A stretch of DNA of 64,000 nt from Hyphomicrobiales bacterium (GCA_900466005.1 UEGQ01000012.1:247878-311877), one strand, 5' to 3'. Shown: positions 16,809 through 25,754, counted from the stretch's first letter. Program-made: numbers and translations. Notes: generated by a model from the sequence alone, not told the origin.

Positions 16809-17795
16809 ATGACCAACGACTTCATGCTTACCCGGCGCACCATTCTGGCGTCCGGTCTGGCGCTCGGCGCCTCTTCCTTCCTATCGCCGTTGCGCGCCGC
16901 CGAGCCGATCAAGGTCGCCGGCATCCACGGATCGCCCGTCGAGAACGCCTGGAATTCCGTCCTCCACAAGGCGTTGCAGGACGCCGCCGCGGAAGGCGCG
17001 ATCGAATACGTCTTCTCCGAGGGAGTTTCCGGAACGGACTATCCGCGGGCGATGCGCGAATATGCCGAGCAGGGCGTGAAGCTCGTCATTGGTGAGACCT
17101 TCCCCGTGGAGAAGCAGGCGCGCGAGGTGGCGGCCGACTATCCGGAAACCGCCTTCGTGATGGGGTCGAGCGGCAAGGAAGCGGGAGACAATTTCGGCGT
17201 CTTCGGCACCTGGAATTTCGACGGCGCCTATCTGGCGGGCATGCTCGCCGGCAAGATGACGAAGTCGAACGTCGTCGGCTCGGTCGGCGCCATGCCGATC
17301 CCGGAAGTCAATATGCTGATCAACGCCTTTGCGGCAGGCGTCAAGGCGGTCAATCCGGACGCGAAGCATCTTGTGACCTTCATCGGGACCTTCTTCGATC
17401 CGCCGAAGGCGCGCGAGGCAGGCCTCGCCCAGATCGACGCCGGCGCCGACATCCTCTTCGGCGAGCGTATCGGCACGGCGGACGCCGCCAAGGAGCGCGG
17501 GATCAAGTCCATCGGCTCGCTGATCGACTATACACCGCGCTATCCCGGCACGGTCTTCGCGAACGCGCTGTGGAACTTCCGGCCGATCCTGAACGCGGCG
17601 CTCGCCGACGTCGCCGCCGGCAAGCCGACTGGCCGCGACTACACCGCCTATGGCCTGATGAAGGAAGGCGGAAGCGACGTCGTCTACGTCAAGGGCATGG
17701 CGCCTGCCGACGCGGAAGCGGCGATGGAGGCCAAGCGCGCCGAGATCAAGGCCGGCTCCTTCGACGTGCCGAAGATCATGGAAGCGCCGCAGTAA
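16809..17795 (+). CDS. BMP-family ABC transporter substrate-binding protein
   Basis: 328-residue binding protein of the basic membrane protein (BMP/PnrA) family, which binds nucleosides or related heterocycles. It starts with a twin-arginine-like leader, LTRRTILASGLALGASSFLSPL, followed by IKVAGIHGSPVENAWN, the aromatic-rich GTWNFDGAYLAGMLAG block and SIGSLIDYTPRYPGTVF. ATG 16809 is favoured over 16794 because GGGGA stands eight bases before it. It is the first gene of an operon continuing to about 24.7 kb, with an amidase inserted between this gene and the ATPase gene. Confidence 0.9.
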   Translation: MTNDFMLTRRTILASGLALGASSFLSPLRAAEPIKVAGIHGSPVENAWNSVLHKALQDAAAEGAIEYVFSEGVSGTDYPRAMREYAEQGVKLVIGETFPVEKQAREVAADYPETAFVMGSSGKEAGDNFGVFGTWNFDGAYLAGMLAGKMTKSNVVGSVGAMPIPEVNMLINAFAAGVKAVNPDAKHLVTFIGTFFDPPKAREAGLAQIDAGADILFGERIGTADAAKERGIKSIGSLIDYTPRYPGTVFANALWNFRPILNAALADVAAGKPTGRDYTAYGLMKEGGSDVVYVKGMAPADAEAAMEAKRAEIKAGSFDVPKIMEAPQ

Positions 17796-17804
17796 GCCTT
17801 CTCC

Positions 17805-19214
17805 ATGCTGGCGGATGCAACGGCGCTGGCCGGGGCGATCGCAAGCGGTCGCCTCACCAGCGTGGAGGCCATGCAGGCCTCCCTTTCGGCTTGCGAGGCC
17901 TTGGCGGATCTCGGGGCCGTCGCCTATACGGACGCCGCCAGAGGCCTGGACGCAGCTTCGCGCATTGATGCTGTCGCGTCCGATGCGCCGCCGCGCCGCA
18001 GGATGCCTTTTGCCGGCGTCCCGACGCTCGGCAAGGACCTCGGGGGGCCTTTCGCCGGGTTTCCGATGACAGCGGGGTCACGGGTGATGGCACGTCGGGG
18101 CGGCCTCGTCGATTCCGACCTTGCCGAGCGTTTCCGCGCTGCAGGCCTTTGCCTCTTCGGCCTCACCACAAGTCCGGAGTTCGGTCTTTCGCTGGCGAGC
18201 GAGCCGGCGACGGGTCCGATCGCGCGCAATCCGCTTGCGCCGGAATTGTCGGCCGGCGGCTCGTCCGGCGGTGCGGCAGCGGCGGTCGCTGCCGGCATCG
18301 TCGCGATCGCGCACGCGACCGATGCGGGCGGGTCGATCCGTGTTCCTGCCGCCTGCTGTGGCCTTGTCGGACTGAAGCCCAGCCGTGGCCTGATGCCGGC
18401 AGGCCCGCATTTCGGCAACCATCTCGCCGGCATCGCAAGCGAGCTTGCCGTCTGCCGGTCGGTCCGCGACACCGTCTCGATCCTCGCTGCTCTCGGTGGC
18501 GAAGCGCGGGGCCCCTTTCCGCCCATGGCGCGCAAAGACGCCGGGCAGGGGAGGCTCACGATCGGTGTCCTCACCGACACCGGGGCGGAGTTCCCGACCG
18601 CGCCGGAGCGCAGCGCGGTCGTCGAGACGGCGGGCCGCTTCCTGGAGGCGGAAGGTCATGCGCTGGTTCCAGTCGACTTCGCGATGCTGGAAGCCATGGC
18701 GGCGACGAGCCGCCGCGCCTTCGCCGACATTGTCTGCATCAACCTTGCCGACACAATCGTCCGCTTCAATCTCGACGCTTCGAAGACGGAGCGCCTGACC
18801 CAGGCCGTCATCGAGCGCGGCCTGTCGCTTACCGCGCGCAACCTTTGGCAGAGCCTGAACGCCATGGTCGTTGTGAGCCGAAACCTATGGCGCCTTTTCG
18901 ACGGTATCGACTGTCTGATTTCTCCCATCCTGTCATCGGCGCCCCTGCCGATTGGCTCCTTCCCAACCGATCATGCCGATACGGATCACCATTTCGAACG
19001 GATGGCGGCGTTCGCACCACTCGCCGCGCTCGCCAACGCCTCCGGCTTCCCGGCGGTCACGTTGCCCTTCGGCGAAGATGCCGACGGCCTGCCCCTGCCG
19101 GTGCAACTGATGGCGCCGATGGGAGAGGAGGCGTTGCTGTTGCGACTCGCGGCACGGCTGGAGCAGGATGAGCGCTGGTGGCATCGCTTTCCCCTTGCAG
19201 GATTGAACGCATGA
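17805..19214 (+). CDS. Amidase-signature hydrolase
   Basis: 469-residue member of the amidase signature family. The Ser-cisSer-Lys triad is visible: the lysine in TLGKDLGG (about residue 77), the first serine in SAGGSSGGAAAAVAAG and the nucleophile in ATDAGGSIRVPA. Such enzymes cleave amide, carbamoyl or ureido bonds. It is not a GatA subunit by context, since no gatB or gatC gene is nearby. The gene sits between the binding-protein and ATPase genes of a BMP transporter and overlaps the latter by an ATGA, so it probably hydrolyses the imported compound or its ring-opened product. Confidence 0.87.
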   Translation: MLADATALAGAIASGRLTSVEAMQASLSACEALADLGAVAYTDAARGLDAASRIDAVASDAPPRRRMPFAGVPTLGKDLGGPFAGFPMTAGSRVMARRGGLVDSDLAERFRAAGLCLFGLTTSPEFGLSLASEPATGPIARNPLAPELSAGGSSGGAAAAVAAGIVAIAHATDAGGSIRVPAACCGLVGLKPSRGLMPAGPHFGNHLAGIASELAVCRSVRDTVSILAALGGEARGPFPPMARKDAGQGRLTIGVLTDTGAEFPTAPERSAVVETAGRFLEAEGHALVPVDFAMLEAMAATSRRAFADIVCINLADTIVRFNLDASKTERLTQAVIERGLSLTARNLWQSLNAMVVVSRNLWRLFDGIDCLISPILSSAPLPIGSFPTDHADTDHHFERMAAFAPLAALANASGFPAVTLPFGEDADGLPLPVQLMAPMGEEALLLRLAARLEQDERWWHRFPLAGLNA

Positions 19215-20731
19215 GCTCCCCGGTTCTGGAAATCCTCGGCGTCAGCAAACGCTTCGGCGACAACCTCGCCAACGGCGACATTTCGCTGACGCTCGAGCGA
19301 GGTGAGATCGTCGCGCTGCTCGGCGAGAACGGCGCCGGCAAGACGACGCTCATGAGCATTCTCTTCGGCCACTACGTGCCGGACAGCGGCCGTGTGTTGG
19401 TCGACGGTCGGGAACTGCCGCCGGGACGCCCCCGTGCGGCGATCCGCGCCGGAATCGGTATGGTGCATCAGCACTTCTCGCTGGCACCGAACCTGACGGT
19501 GCTCGAGAACGTCACGACCGGCACGGAAAGCCTCTGGTCGTGGCGCTCACGCCGCGCCGAGGCGCGGGAGAAGCTTCTCGCGATCTCCCAGCGCTTTGGC
19601 CTCAGGGTTGACCCCGATGCGCGGCTCGGCGACCTTTCTGTCGGCGAGCAGCAGCGCGTGGAAATCCTCAAAGCCCTCTACAACGATGCACGCATCCTCG
19701 TGCTCGACGAACCGACCGCAGTGCTGACGCAGATCGAGGCAGAACGGCTGTTTTCGACCCTGAAGGACATGGCCGCGAACGGGCTCTCCCTGATCTTCAT
19801 CTCCCACAAGCTGGACGAGGTGATGTCGACTGCAGACCGTGTCGTCGTGCTGCGTGGCGGACGCCGTGTCGCCGAGCGGGTGACGGCTAAAACCAGCAAG
19901 GCGGAACTCGCCGAGCTCATGGTGGGGCGCACCGTCACTCGACCGGTGCGCGAGCCGTCTACCCCGGGGGAGGTCGTGCTGGAGGCGGCCGCCATAAAAG
20001 TGCGGACGGATGGGGTGGACAGGCTCAAGTCCGTCGATTTCAGGCTCCGCGCCGGCGAGGTGCTTGGCGTGATCGGGGTTTCCGGCAACGGCCAGACGGC
20101 TCTGGCGCAGTTGCTCTCCGGCACGTTGCCGAAAGCCTCCGGTGACCTTCTGCTGTTTGGCGCGCCCGTCGATGAGCTTTCCGTCGCGGATGTCATCGCC
20201 GCCGGCATCGGGCGCATCCCCGAGGACCGGAACAGGGAAGGCGTGATCGGCGAGATGGCGATATGGGAGAACGCCGTCCTCGAGCGGCTGTCGGCCTTCT
20301 CCCGTCGCGGGCTCGTCGACCGGCAGGCAGGCATCGCGCTTGCGGGAACGATCATCGAACAATTCGACGTGCGCGGCGGTTCGCCGGCAAGCCGGACCCG
20401 GCTCCTCTCCGGGGGGAACATGCAGAAGCTCATCCTCGGGCGCAACCTGATCAACCGGCCGCGCATCCTTCTTGCGGCCCAGCCCGCCCGCGGACTGGAC
20501 GAGGGTGCCGTCGCCGTCGTGCACGAACGCATCCTGGAGGCGCGGCGGCAGGGAACGGCCGTTCTCCTGATCTCGGAGGATCTCGACGAGGTGACGGCGC
20601 TCGCCGACCGCATCCAGGCGATCGTCGGAGGTAGACTGTCGCCGCCGGTTTCCGCGGACGAGGTTTCTTCACGCAGGCTCGGCCTGATGATGGCCGGAGA
20701 ATGGGAAAGCGAGGACGCCCATGCGATTTGA
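19211..20731 (+). CDS. BMP/sugar-type ABC transporter double ATPase
   Basis: 506-residue protein with two ATP-binding domains, as in NupA/YufO and RbsA. The first has Walker A GENGAGKTTLMS, LSVGEQQRVEILKAL and VLDEPTAVLT. The second is degenerate, with GVSGNGQTALAQL for Walker A and LSGGNMQKLILGRNL, but LLAAQPARGLD where DEPTRGLD is expected, so it probably binds nucleotide without hydrolysing it. This asymmetry is normal in the family. Its start overlaps the amidase stop (ATGA), and its end overlaps the permease gene by 11 bp. Confidence 0.92.
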   Translation: MSSPVLEILGVSKRFGDNLANGDISLTLERGEIVALLGENGAGKTTLMSILFGHYVPDSGRVLVDGRELPPGRPRAAIRAGIGMVHQHFSLAPNLTVLENVTTGTESLWSWRSRRAEAREKLLAISQRFGLRVDPDARLGDLSVGEQQRVEILKALYNDARILVLDEPTAVLTQIEAERLFSTLKDMAANGLSLIFISHKLDEVMSTADRVVVLRGGRRVAERVTAKTSKAELAELMVGRTVTRPVREPSTPGEVVLEAAAIKVRTDGVDRLKSVDFRLRAGEVLGVIGVSGNGQTALAQLLSGTLPKASGDLLLFGAPVDELSVADVIAAGIGRIPEDRNREGVIGEMAIWENAVLERLSAFSRRGLVDRQAGIALAGTIIEQFDVRGGSPASRTRLLSGGNMQKLILGRNLINRPRILLAAQPARGLDEGAVAVVHERILEARRQGTAVLLISEDLDEVTALADRIQAIVGGRLSPPVSADEVSSRRLGLMMAGEWESEDAHAI

Positions 20732-21770
20732 GCGGCGCGAACACAGACCTGCGGCGCTGGTGCTGGCGACACCGCTGATTGCCATTATTGCGGCGCTCTC
20801 GATCGCCGGCATTCTGATCGCGATCGCCGGCGCGCCGGTCATCGAGGCCTACTGGGGCATCCTCAAGGGGGCATTCGGCTCCAGGCTTTCGGTGACGGAG
20901 ACGCTGACGCGGGCGACCCCGCTCATCCTCACCGGCCTTGCCGTGGCCGTTGCCTTCCGCGCCCGCCTCTGGAACATCGGCGCGGAGGGCCAACTCTATC
21001 TCGGTGCCATCACCGTCGCCTGGGCGAGTTCGCAGATGTTCGGCGGCCTGTCGCCGGTGCTGCAGATCCCGTTGCTCTTCACGCTTGGCGCCTTGGCTGG
21101 CATGGTGCTCCTTCTTGTGCCGCTCTGGCTGCGGTTGCGGTTTTCCGTTGACGAGGTCGTGACGACGCTGCTTCTGAATTTCGTCGCCGTGCTTTTCGTC
21201 TCGATGCTGATCGATACGGTGCTCAAGGATCCAATGGCTTTCGGCTGGCCCCAATCGCAATCCGTGACCGACGAAGCGACGCTGCCGAAGCTTCTTGCTC
21301 GCTCGCGTCTCCATCTCGGCCTGCCGGTCGCGGTAGTGCTCGCCCTCGTGCTGCATTTCGTGCAGTCGCGTACCGTCTTCGGCATGCAGTCACGGGCAGC
21401 AGGGCTCAATCCGCAGGGCGCAGCCTTCGCAGGGGTTCCGATCGGGCGCACGCTGGTCGCCGTCGCATGTCTATCCGGCGGACTTGCTGGCCTCGCGGGT
21501 GCCGTGGAGGTGATGGGCGTGAAGGGCTACGTGACGACCGATCTCTCGCCCGGTTACGGCTATTCCGGCATTGTCGTCGCGATGCTTGCCAATCTCAGTC
21601 CTTTGGGCGTCGTGCTGGCCGCACTCTTCACGGCGAGCATGTTCGTCGGCGCGGACGGCATGAGCCGCAGCATGGGCATTCCGAGCTACATCGCCGACGT
21701 AATCGTGGCGCTCTCCCTGCTGACCATGCTGGTCGCCGTCTTCTTCACCCAATACAGGATCCGCCGATGA
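20721..21770 (+). CDS. BMP-type ABC transporter permease 1
   Basis: 349-residue inner-membrane protein with about ten hydrophobic segments, belonging to the branched permease family used by ribose and nucleoside transporters (NupB/YufP). The conserved SVTETLTRATPLILTGLAVA and FRARLWNIGAEGQLYLGA blocks near residues 55-95 are characteristic. It forms a heterodimer with permease 2, encoded next with an ATGA overlap. Confidence 0.92.
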   Translation: MRFERREHRPAALVLATPLIAIIAALSIAGILIAIAGAPVIEAYWGILKGAFGSRLSVTETLTRATPLILTGLAVAVAFRARLWNIGAEGQLYLGAITVAWASSQMFGGLSPVLQIPLLFTLGALAGMVLLLVPLWLRLRFSVDEVVTTLLLNFVAVLFVSMLIDTVLKDPMAFGWPQSQSVTDEATLPKLLARSRLHLGLPVAVVLALVLHFVQSRTVFGMQSRAAGLNPQGAAFAGVPIGRTLVAVACLSGGLAGLAGAVEVMGVKGYVTTDLSPGYGYSGIVVAMLANLSPLGVVLAALFTASMFVGADGMSRSMGIPSYIADVIVALSLLTMLVAVFFTQYRIRR

Positions 21771-22711
21771 CGGAGATTCTCGACATCGTCGCGTCCGCCG
21801 GTCTCTGGACCGCGGTTCTCCGTATCTCCACGCCGCTGATCCTCGGGACGCTCGGGGCGCTGCTCTGCGAGCGTGCCGGCGTTCTCAACCTCGGCATCGA
21901 GGGCATCATGACCTTCGGTGCGATGATCGGCTGGCTCGCGGTCTATAACGGCGCGGATCTCTGGACCGGCTTTCTCGTCGCGGCGCTCGCCGGTGGGATG
22001 TTCGGCGCCCTGCATGCGGGGCTCACCGTCACGCTCGGCCTCTCACAGCACGTATCGGGGCTCGGTGTCACGCTCTTTGCCGCAAGCTTCAGCTACTACG
22101 TTTTCCGCCTCCTGGTACCGGTCGCCGGTACACCGCCCACAATTGTCCCGTTTCAGCCGGTTTCGATTGAAGGTCTCAGCGACCTGCCGTTCATCGGACA
22201 GGCGTTTTTTTCGCAGACGCCGCCGACTTATCTCGCGATCCTGCTCGCGTTCGCGCTTGCCTATCTCGTCTTCCGGACGCCACTCGGCCTCGCGATCCGC
22301 ATGACGGGCGAAAACCCGCATGCCGCAGAGGCGCAGGGCATCAATCCGATGGCCGTGCGCTACGGTGCCGTTATCGCAGGGAGTGCGCTGATGGGCATGG
22401 CGGGCGCTTTCCTCACGCTCTCCGCCTTCAACAGCTTCTTCCCGACGATGGTGCAGGGGCGCGGCTGGATCTGCATCGCGCTCGTCGTCTTCGCCTCCTG
22501 GCGCCCGGCGCGGGCGCTAATCGGCGCGCTGCTCTTCGCCTTCTTCGACGGTTTCCAGCTCCGCCTGCAGACGGTGCTGGGCGGCGCAGTTCCCTACCAG
22601 CTCTTCCTGATGATCCCCTATATCCTGTCGATTGCAGCCCTGGCGCTGACGGCCCGGCGCGCCCGCGTTCCACAGGCCCTGATGCAACCCTACCGGCGCG
22701 GCGAGCGCTGA
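21767..22711 (+). CDS. BMP-type ABC transporter permease 2
   Basis: 314-residue permease of the NupC/YufQ type. The marker block LLCERAGVLNLGIEGIMTFGA lies near residue 33, followed by eight to nine further membrane segments and RMTGENPHAAEAQGI, the ATPase-coupling loop. The gene begins inside the stop of permease 1 and ends 1 bp before the amidohydrolase start, so the transporter and the enzyme are made together. Confidence 0.92.
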   Translation: MTEILDIVASAGLWTAVLRISTPLILGTLGALLCERAGVLNLGIEGIMTFGAMIGWLAVYNGADLWTGFLVAALAGGMFGALHAGLTVTLGLSQHVSGLGVTLFAASFSYYVFRLLVPVAGTPPTIVPFQPVSIEGLSDLPFIGQAFFSQTPPTYLAILLAFALAYLVFRTPLGLAIRMTGENPHAAEAQGINPMAVRYGAVIAGSALMGMAGAFLTLSAFNSFFPTMVQGRGWICIALVVFASWRPARALIGALLFAFFDGFQLRLQTVLGGAVPYQLFLMIPYILSIAALALTARRARVPQALMQPYRRGER

Positions 22712-22712
22712 C

Positions 22713-24017
22713 ATGACGAGGCTCACCATGTTCGACCTGATCATCCGCAATGCCAACCTGCCCGACGGCCGCGCCGGCTTCGACATCGGGCTTGCCGGCG
22801 GCAGGATTGCCGCGATCGAAAAGCGCATCGACGCGACGGCCGGGGAGGAGATCGACGCGACGGGACGCCTCGTCAGTCCGCCGTTTTGCGATCTGCATTT
22901 CCACATGGATGCGACGCTCTCGCTCGGCCTGCCGCGCATGAACGTCTCCGGCACGCTTCTCGAAGGCATCGCCCTCTGGGGCGAGCTGCGGCCGCTGCTG
23001 ACGAAAGAGGCGCTGGTCGAACGGGCGCTGCGTTACTGCGATCTCGCCGTCACCCAGGGCCTTCTCTTCATTCGCAGCCATGTCGACACCTCCGACCCGC
23101 GGCTCGTCACGGCCGAGGCCCTGATCGAGGTCAGGGAGCGGGTGAAACCCTATATCGAGCTGCAGCTCGTCGCCTTCCCTCAGGACGGGTACCATCGCGC
23201 GCCCGAGGGCGAGAAATCGCTCGAACGCGCCCTCGACATGGGCCTCGACATCGTCGGCGGCATCCCGCATTTCGAGCGGACCATGGAGGACGGCCGTCGC
23301 TCGCTCGAGGCGCTCTGCCGGATCGCTGCCGAGCGTGGCCTCCCCGTCGATATCCACTGCGACGAAACGGATGACCCGATGTCGCGGCATATCGAGACGC
23401 TGGCGGCCGAGACCGTGCGCCACGGGTTGCAGGGACGTGTGGCGGGCTCGCATCTCACCTCCATGCACTCGATGGACAACTACTACGTCTCCAAGCTCAT
23501 CCCGCTGATGGCGGAGGCCGAGATCAACGTCATCCCCAATCCGCTGATCAACATCATGCTGCAGGGGCGCCACGACACCTATCCGAAGCGGCGCGGCATG
23601 ACGCGGGTGCGCGAACTGATGGCCGCAGGTCTCAACGTCTCCTTCGGGCAGGACTGCATGATGGATCCCTGGTACGCGATGGGCTCGGCCGACATGCTGG
23701 AGGTCGGCCACATGGCGATCCATGTGGCGCAGATGGGCGGCATCGAGGACAAGAAGCGGATCTACGAGGCGCTGACCGTCAATTCGGCGAGGACCATGGG
23801 CCTTGAAGGTTACGGCCTTGAGGTCGGCTGCAAGGCCGATCTCGTCGTGCTGCAGGCCGCGGACGTCGTCGAAGCCTTGCGGCTCAAGCCGACGCGGCTC
23901 CTGGTGGTGAAGGGCGGCAAGGTCATCTCCCGTTCCGCACCACGTATCGGTGAACTCTTCCTCGAAGGCCGTCCGGCGAGCATCGACCCCGGCAGGGACT
24001 ACGTTCCGCGTTCCTGA
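22713..24017 (+). CDS. Cytosine deaminase-like amidohydrolase with substituted active site
   Basis: 434-residue metal-dependent amidohydrolase closely patterned on E. coli CodA. Metal ligands are conserved in DLHFHMDATLSLG (HxH), DIHCDETDD and GSHLTSMH, and the metal aspartate in FGQDCMMDPWY (about residue 310). CodA has GHDDVFDPWY there, so the His is Gln and the Asp that follows the metal ligand (CodA Asp314, which contacts substrate) is Cys. That suggests a substrate other than cytosine, for example creatinine, isoguanine-like or triazine-type rings. The start may be 22713 or 22728; the latter has GAGG upstream. It is operon-linked to the transporter. Confidence 0.85.
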   Translation: MTRLTMFDLIIRNANLPDGRAGFDIGLAGGRIAAIEKRIDATAGEEIDATGRLVSPPFCDLHFHMDATLSLGLPRMNVSGTLLEGIALWGELRPLLTKEALVERALRYCDLAVTQGLLFIRSHVDTSDPRLVTAEALIEVRERVKPYIELQLVAFPQDGYHRAPEGEKSLERALDMGLDIVGGIPHFERTMEDGRRSLEALCRIAAERGLPVDIHCDETDDPMSRHIETLAAETVRHGLQGRVAGSHLTSMHSMDNYYVSKLIPLMAEAEINVIPNPLINIMLQGRHDTYPKRRGMTRVRELMAAGLNVSFGQDCMMDPWYAMGSADMLEVGHMAIHVAQMGGIEDKKRIYEALTVNSARTMGLEGYGLEVGCKADLVVLQAADVVEALRLKPTRLLVVKGGKVISRSAPRIGELFLEGRPASIDPGRDYVPRS

Positions 24018-24104
24018 GCGACCGGCTTCTCGCCCCCGCTTGCCGGCAGAGGAACCGGACGGGCGGCGAAGTGGTTCCGGCAGGAGCGAGGAGAGGATTG
24101 CCCG

Positions 24105-24682
24105 ATGCGCGTAGGAGCCTTCATCCACCTTTGCATCGACATGCAGGAGATGTTCAAGCAGCCGACTCCCTGGCACGTGCCGTGGATGGCACGGGTTGCC
24201 GATACTGTCGTCGAGGTGGCCGACCGCTTCAGCGAAAGGACGATCTTCACCCGGTTCATCCCGCCGCAGCAGCCGGATGTCATGTGGGGCATGTGGCGGC
24301 GCTACTACGAGAAGTGGCCGATGATGACGCGGGAGCATCTGGAGCCGGAACTTCTCCGTCTCGTGCCGGAACTCGGCCGCCTCGTCCCGCCCGCCCGCGT
24401 CTTCGACAAGGCGACATACTCCCTTGGTTCGACGGCAGCCTCGACTGGATGCTGAAAGGAGAGCGGGTTTCGAGCCTCGTCATAACGGGCGGCGAGACGG
24501 ATGTCTGCGTCCTGGCCACCGTCCTCGGCGCGGTCGACCTCGGATACCACGTCGTGGTCCTCTCGGACGCCGTTTGCAGCGGCGCCGACGAGACGCATGA
24601 CGCATCGCTCGAAGTGCTCGGCGAGCGCTTCTCCGTGCAGGTGGAGATATGCCGGACCGAGGCGTTCTTGTCGTCACTGTGA
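24105..24682 (+). pseudogene. Isochorismatase-family cysteine hydrolase with a one-base frameshift
   Basis: The first frame encodes CIDMQEMFKQ, containing the catalytic Asp, and the lysine segment VFDKATYS, then terminates early at about 24455. The downstream frame continues the same domain with PWFDGSLDWML and ITGGETDVCVLATV, which holds the catalytic cysteine. The frames join at 24420-24423, where TACTCCCTTGG would read Tyr-Ser-Pro-Trp if the run of three C had four. The intact protein would be about 190 residues, normal for the family (N-carbamoylsarcosine amidohydrolase, nicotinamidase, ureidoacrylate hydrolase). This is either a recent null mutation or a base missed in a homopolymer. Confidence 0.85.
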
Positions 24683-24754
24683 GAAGAGGCATTCCGACAG
24701 CGGCGGAGCCCGACGCTCGACCGGATATGGCTGAGGCCGGCATTTGCAATAATA

Positions 24755-24773
24755 AGATATACAGCGTATATCT
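24755..24773. promoter_or_regulatory. Perfect palindromic operator upstream of the DUF1778/GNAT toxin-antitoxin pair
   Basis: AGATATAC (24755-24762), spacer AGC, GTATATCT (24766-24773): a perfect 8-3-8 dyad, 33 bp before the antitoxin start. RHH antitoxins of TacA/AtaR type autorepress by binding such AT-rich palindromes together with the toxin. Confidence 0.75.
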
Positions 24774-24806
24774 ACGCAACATAGAACAGGTGCTGAGGTA
24801 ACGACA

Positions 24807-25091
24807 ATGACTGCAAAGACCCAAACAGAAACTCGCACCAAACCGGTCCAGCTTCGTATCCGCACGGATATTTCGGACATGATCGACCAGGCCGCCAGAG
24901 CGCAGGGCAAGACGCGATCCGACTTCATGATTGATGCCGCTCGCCGTGCTGCGGAAGATGCGCTTCTCGACAGGACACTCGTTCGTGTCGATGCTGAGAG
25001 CTTCCGGCATTATCTCGATGTGCTCGATCAGTCGCCGGGCGGCGAGGGTTATACACGCCTGATGAATGCGCCCAAACCTTGGCAGTCGTGA
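24807..25091 (+). CDS. DUF1778 ribbon-helix-helix antitoxin (TacA/AtaR type)
   Basis: 94-residue protein. The N-terminal RHH DNA-binding part contains KPVQLRIRTDISDMIDQAA and the family-typical RAQGKTRSDFMIDAARRAAED. The C-terminal tail (VDAESFRHYLDVLDQSP) is the region that wraps the acetyltransferase toxin in characterised pairs. GAGGTAA precedes the ATG. Its TGA overlaps the ATG of the toxin gene (TGATG). It should neutralise the GNAT toxin and repress the operon through the palindrome at 24755-24773. Confidence 0.92.
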   Translation: MTAKTQTETRTKPVQLRIRTDISDMIDQAARAQGKTRSDFMIDAARRAAEDALLDRTLVRVDAESFRHYLDVLDQSPGGEGYTRLMNAPKPWQS

Positions 25092-25573
25092 TGCTGTCGG
25101 CACCGACGTTGCTTGTCGACGGGCATAATCTCGATCTTTTCGACAGTGGCCACGATATCCTCGATGAGTGGCTGCGACGGCGTGCTCGTGCCAATCAGGT
25201 CAGCGGCGCATCCCGGACCTATGTCATCTGCGAAGATGGCTGCGTCATTGGCTATTACAGCCTCTCGTCCGGTGCACTCGCTGTTGGCGAGGCGCCGGGG
25301 TCGCTACGCCGTAACATGCCGAATCCTATTCCTATGGCCATCCTCGGTCGACTGGCGGTTGACAGGGCGTGGCAGGGAAGAGGACTCGGCGCGGCGCTGC
25401 TTCAGGATGCGGCGCTTCGGGCCGGCCAGGCGGCGCATATCATGGGTATCCGTGGTATCCTCGTCCACGCCCTCTCTGAGGAGGCTAAGGCCTTCTACGA
25501 GCATTATGGCTTTGTCGCGGCGCCACAGCAGCCTATGACGCTCGTCCTGTCGTTGAGGAGGGATGGCTCGTAA
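25091..25573 (+). CDS. GNAT acetyltransferase toxin (TacT/AtaT type)
   Basis: 160-residue GNAT enzyme. The acetyl-CoA loop is ILGRLAVDRAWQGRGLGAALLQDA (about residues 81-104), and the conserved tyrosine of the family lies in KAFYEHYGF (about residue 140). Homologues acetylate the amino group of charged aminoacyl-tRNAs and block translation. I place the start at 25091, where the ATG overlaps the antitoxin stop, although an in-frame start at 25079 exists. All hallmark residues look intact, so the toxin is probably active. Confidence 0.92.
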   Translation: MLSAPTLLVDGHNLDLFDSGHDILDEWLRRRARANQVSGASRTYVICEDGCVIGYYSLSSGALAVGEAPGSLRRNMPNPIPMAILGRLAVDRAWQGRGLGAALLQDAALRAGQAAHIMGIRGILVHALSEEAKAFYEHYGFVAAPQQPMTLVLSLRRDGS

Positions 25574-25708
25574 GCCGCGCGATGAGACATCCGGTTGGCC
25601 GCGGGGGAGCGGCAACACGTCGCGGGCGCAGGCCGGTGCGGCTCCACCTTTTTCATTGATTTGCGCTGGATCAAAGATGACTGTTTAAGTATGGTATTCA
25701 TTGTCGCG

Positions 25709-25727
25709 GCGAATGCAAGTCATTCGC
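25709..25727. promoter_or_regulatory. Inverted repeat upstream of ftrA
   Basis: GCGAATG (25709-25715), spacer CAAGT, CATTCGC (25721-25727): a perfect 7-5-7 dyad, 27 bp before the ftrA start. It may be an operator for an iron-responsive regulator, since iron uptake genes of rhizobia are usually controlled by Irr, RirA or Fur/Mur. It is not a match I can assign to any of these consensus sites. Confidence 0.4.
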
Positions 25728-25754
25728 AACAGTGTCGAACGAGCACAAGGGACA

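Noticed and set aside
25656-25674. TTGAT-N9-ATCAA upstream of ftrA as an FNR/FixK box
   Set aside because: FNR-type boxes have a 4-base spacer between the half-sites; nine bases is too long.
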